Below are positions 4,282-6,295 of a stretch of DNA of 6,295 nt, piece after piece; position 1 is the stretch's first letter, and each line of letters opens with the position of its first letter. The DNA is from Thermoplasmatales archaeon ex4484_36 (lineage in GTDB: Archaea; Thermoplasmatota; Penumbrarchaeia; Penumbrarchaeales; EX4484-36): contig NJDV01000081.1 in the NCBI GenBank assembly GCA_002254765.1, positions 1-6,295 on the forward strand, given 5' to 3'. A program made the position numbers and the translations under genes. The notes below the pieces were generated by a model, which worked only from the letters and a program-made list of their open reading frames with translations, was not told the origin of the DNA and made no database searches.

Positions 4282-4719
4282 ATGCTCTTCGCAAAGGGGG
4301 GCGAGGTTAGGCTGAAAGGCAGGGTTGTAAGGGGGATGGGGGAGGGGAGGTACTACCTCTCCTTAAAGCCCTACAGCGAGGCGATAAAGAAACTCACCGA
4401 AACAGAAGTCTACCCCGGCACCCTCAACATAGCCCTGGACGGACTGAGCGCCATAAAGTTCAGGGCTCTCTCTAGCTTCCCTGGGATGGAGATTATGCCA
4501 TTTAAGGCTGAGGGGAGAAGTTTTGGGGGGGCAAAACTCTTCAGGGCGAGGATCGGTGATGAGCAGGTACACGTAATAATCCCCCAGAGGACGCACTATC
4601 AGGATGTTGTAGAGGTCATAAGCGAGAAGAGCCTGAGGGAGGCCCTGGACCTCTCCGACGGAAGTGTAGTAGAGGTAGTGGTGGAGGTGAACATACCCGG
4701 CATCGGAGATAGGGATTGA
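4282..4719 (+). CDS. ribK: CTP-dependent riboflavin kinase (kinase domain of an RbkR-type protein)
   Basis: A 145-residue protein of the archaeal RibK family, which uses CTP rather than ATP to turn riboflavin into FMN. The kinase domain is whole: GRVVRGMGEGRYYLSLKPY (13-31), the nucleotide/substrate loop; YPGTLNIAL (44-52), with the conserved PGTLN; IIPQRTHY (99-106); and VEVISEKSLREALDLSDGSVVEV (110-132), matching the Methanocaldococcus enzyme over its length of about 136. ATG 4282 is the only usual start codon in this frame, but no Shine-Dalgarno motif precedes it, unlike its neighbours. Upstream in-frame DNA encodes half of a winged helix, so this looks like a regulator-kinase that lost its DNA-binding domain, or a gene damaged in assembly. 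As written it could still be an active kinase if translated. It converges with the DHH gene, 7 nt away. Confidence 0.88.
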   Translation: MLFAKGGEVRLKGRVVRGMGEGRYYLSLKPYSEAIKKLTETEVYPGTLNIALDGLSAIKFRALSSFPGMEIMPFKAEGRSFGGAKLFRARIGDEQVHVIIPQRTHYQDVVEVISEKSLREALDLSDGSVVEVVVEVNIPGIGDRD

Positions 4720-4726
4720 AGAGCCT

Positions 4727-5761
4727 TCACTCCCCTTCGCCAGCGCCTTTCATCAACATCTCTACCCTTCTTAGAATCTCCTCCTGCAGTTCGGTGAGTA
4801 TTCTTGAGAGGGGAACCTCACTTCTCCCGTTCATCCCGGCGGCGGGAGGGTGTCCCCCGCCCTGCAACCCGTATTTGGGGGCCATCTCGGCCATAATCTC
4901 TCCCAGGTTGAGCCCAAGGTTGACAAGGTGAGGCTTTGCCCTTGCCGAGATTCTCACCTCCTTAGATCTCCTTCTCTTCCCCCCATTCCCCACCAGGGCC
5001 ACATCCGCACCCGCAACAAGAAGGACCCTGGCAGCGGTGGCCTCGAAAGATGATACCACCGAGACCGCCACAACCTGGTCCCCCACAGCCCTATATCTCA
5101 GGCGCTGGGCCGCCTTCAGATGTGCTATCTTTCGGGAGTAGTTGAAGTACTCCTCCCCCTCTATCGTGTTCAGGACATCCTCCATTGTTATCCCCGCCCC
5201 TTTAAGCAGGTGGATAACCTGGAGCAGGGTTCCGGGGGATGCGTAGCGGAATTTAGCTGTGTCACCTACGATGCCAGCCACAAGAGCCTTAGCCTCCCTC
5301 TCTCCCACGGGTGTCCTCTTCAATCTATAGTACTGACAGACGATTTCGGATGTGGAGGAGGCGGAGGGGTCCACGTATATGTGGGGGGTGGGCCAGGTGT
5401 AGGTTTCCTGGTGGTGGTCCAGGATACCAAAAGACACTGGAGGAGGCTCCTCCAGTCCTATCTGGGAGGGGTTGGAGGTGTCCATAATGAGAACGAAGCG
5501 GTATCCTTCAAGAGGGGGGTCCACCTCCACCACCTCCCCCAGACTCTCAGCGAGCTGTTTCGCAGGCAAGCTCACGCTCTGGTGCGCTCCTATTTTGGAG
5601 TGGGGTAGGATCCCTTTGAGCCCTATGGCCGAGCCCACCGCATCAAGATCCGCGTTCTGGTGAAGGTAAAGAAGAAGCCCCTTTCCCCTTCGGGGAAGGG
5701 CTCCCATGAGGCGCCGAAGGGCGGATGGGTCCTTTGGTTGCGGAAGTTTAACTCCCCTCAT
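4727..5761 (-). CDS. DHH-family phosphoesterase (NrnA-like)
   Basis: A 344-residue DHH/DHHA1 phosphoesterase. The DHH domain has motif I NADLDAVGSA (36-45), motif II D94 in LIMDTSNPS, motif III DHH (115-117) and motif IV VGDTAKFR (165-172). All metal-binding aspartates and histidines are present. The DHHA1 substrate domain ends in GGGHPPAAGM (301-310). Relatives hydrolyse short oligoribonucleotides (nanoRNase), pAp, or cyclic dinucleotide products; the exact substrate cannot be told from sequence. No RecJ-like OB domain or membrane segment is seen, so it is cytoplasmic. I chose ATG 5761 over GTG 5770 because the ATG follows GGTGGTG closely. The start overlaps the prefoldin stop by 14 nt, implying coupled translation. 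The end is 7 nt from the stop of ribK on the other strand. Confidence 0.9.
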   Translation of the reverse strand: MRGVKLPQPKDPSALRRLMGALPRRGKGLLLYLHQNADLDAVGSAIGLKGILPHSKIGAHQSVSLPAKQLAESLGEVVEVDPPLEGYRFVLIMDTSNPSQIGLEEPPPVSFGILDHHQETYTWPTPHIYVDPSASSTSEIVCQYYRLKRTPVGEREAKALVAGIVGDTAKFRYASPGTLLQVIHLLKGAGITMEDVLNTIEGEEYFNYSRKIAHLKAAQRLRYRAVGDQVVAVSVVSSFEATAARVLLVAGADVALVGNGGKRRRSKEVRISARAKPHLVNLGLNLGEIMAEMAPKYGLQGGGHPPAAGMNGRSEVPLSRILTELQEEILRRVEMLMKGAGEGE

Positions 5762-6122
5762 CACCACCACTCAATCTGGCTATCTCCTGGTTTATCCACT
5801 GGGCTAGCTCTTCCATCTTCTTGCGCAGGGTCTCCTCCTGCTTCTTCAGGGAGGTTATCCTCACCTGGAGACTCTCAAGCTCCTCCTTAAGCTCCTCCTT
5901 AAGCTTCACAGGGTCCTTGACCTCTATAAGAAGCGAGCCGGCTCCTTTGTAGACCTTGCTGCCCTCCTCAAGGTCTTTCAGCTCATTGAGGGCGCTTTCC
6001 GTCTCTCTCTGAAGGGTCTCAAGCTGGACCCTCTGGTTTAGTACGACTTCCAGCTGACTTTTGATCTGTTCATACTGTGTCAGCCTATCCTGGAGTTTGG
6101 GGGGTAAGGGTATTCCTGTCAT
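5748..6122 (-). CDS. pfdB: Prefoldin subunit beta (GimC beta)
   Basis: A 124-residue subunit of prefoldin, the jellyfish-shaped holdase (two alpha, four beta chains) that passes unfolded proteins to the thermosome. The sequence is a long N-terminal coiled-coil helix (IPLPPKLQDRLTQYEQIKSQL and on, to about residue 50), a central beta-hairpin region with SKVYKGAGSLLIEVKD (55-70), typical of beta subunits, and a second coiled-coil helix from about 73 to 115 rich in Leu, Lys and Glu. Length is normal. AGGTGAT lies 4 nt before ATG 6122, and ATTTAAAT at 6168-6161 could be its TATA box. It sits between a Pcc1-like gene and the DHH gene, a neighbourhood shared with other euryarchaea. Confidence 0.95.
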   Translation of the reverse strand: MTGIPLPPKLQDRLTQYEQIKSQLEVVLNQRVQLETLQRETESALNELKDLEEGSKVYKGAGSLLIEVKDPVKLKEELKEELESLQVRITSLKKQEETLRKKMEELAQWINQEIARLSGGDEGS

Positions 6123-6160
6123 TCAAATCACCTGCTTTTCAGAGGATAACCCCATCTACA

Positions 6161-6168
6161 ATTTAAAT
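6161..6168 (-). promoter_or_regulatory. Possible TATA box for prefoldin beta
   Basis: ATTTAAAT in the 56-nt gap between the Pcc1-like gene and prefoldin beta would place a transcription start near 6139, just ahead of the AGGTGAT ribosome-binding motif at 6133-6127. Cotranscription from upstream is also possible, so this may be an internal promoter. Confidence 0.35.
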
Positions 6169-6178
6169 GATTTCTCCT

Positions 6179-6295
6179 TCATCTCCTACAGTTCTCCACC
6201 AGGTCGGAGACCCCCTCGTAGACTGAGAGTAGCCTGCTGAAAGTCCCCACAGTTGCTAAGATGTGCGGGAGGTCCCCACCCTCAAGAACCACCTG
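6179..6295 (-). CDS. Probable KEOPS subunit Pcc1, C-terminal part (gene runs off the window)
   Basis: An open frame enters from the window edge and encodes 38 residues before TGA: it starts QVVLEGGDLPHILATV and continues GTFSRLLSVYEGVSDLVE. The pattern 'D-L---L-T---F-RLL-VYE' followed by a short helix matches the last helix of Pcc1, the dimerisation subunit of the KEOPS complex that makes t6A at position 37 of tRNAs reading ANN codons. Pcc1 genes often lie directly upstream of prefoldin beta in euryarchaea, which supports the call. The usual LRA-xNS motif is changed here to LPHILATVGT, so the match is loose. The N-terminal half is outside the window. Confidence 0.6.
   Translation of the reverse strand, partial: QVVLEGGDLPHILATVGTFSRLLSVYEGVSDLVENCRR

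Noticed and set aside
5755..5775. TGATGA-like C box hinting at a box C/D RNA
   Set aside because: It is explained by the overlap of the prefoldin stop region with the DHH start, and no D box or C'/D' pair is found at suitable spacing.

Overview
The window is ordinary archaeal core genome, most like Euryarchaeota in gene content and order: Rpo7 and Spt4 followed by GTP-dependent dephospho-CoA kinase, S24e and S27ae; uL16 (L10e); a Pth2-type peptidyl-tRNA hydrolase; a CTP-type riboflavin kinase; prefoldin beta next to Pcc1. Arg codons are mostly AGG/AGA, Ile often ATA, the tRNA stems are GC-rich, and starts carry Shine-Dalgarno-like GGAGG/AGGTG motifs with TATA-like boxes upstream. This suggests a moderately GC-rich, probably thermophilic lineage. 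I cannot name the genus from sequence alone.

Layout. Positions 3-2327 read on the minus strand: a DCTPP1-like MazG pyrophosphohydrolase, then a tight operon rpo7 - spt4 - GTP-dependent dephospho-CoA kinase - rps24e - rps27ae whose genes overlap or sit within 5 nt of each other, ending with tRNA-Arg(CCG). A short AT-rich divergent promoter (about 2354-2374) separates this from a plus-strand group: rpl10e, a small DUF5749-like protein, pth2, a DUF99 (endonuclease V-like) protein and riboflavin kinase. That group runs head-on, with a 7-nt gap, into a minus-strand group: the 3' part of a Pcc1-like KEOPS subunit gene, prefoldin beta and a DHH phosphoesterase.

Most of these genes serve transcription (Rpo7, Spt4), translation (uL16, eS24, eS31-type S27ae, tRNA-Arg, Pth2, tRNA modification through KEOPS), protein folding (prefoldin) and cofactor or nucleotide metabolism (CoA, FMN, NTP clean-up, DHH phosphoesterase). 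No mobile element, CRISPR array or defence island is visible.

The real surprises are two lesions within about 900 bp. The pth2 gene has lost roughly 40 nt, removing the segment after GKGKMAAQV and shifting the frame. About 800 bp further on, DNA directly upstream of riboflavin kinase still encodes, in the kinase frame, the end of a winged helix-turn-helix domain typical of RbkR-type regulator-kinases, but its front half and start codon are gone and the DUF99 reading frame now runs into it. Either the genome has suffered small deletions here or the assembly has. Read mapping would decide.
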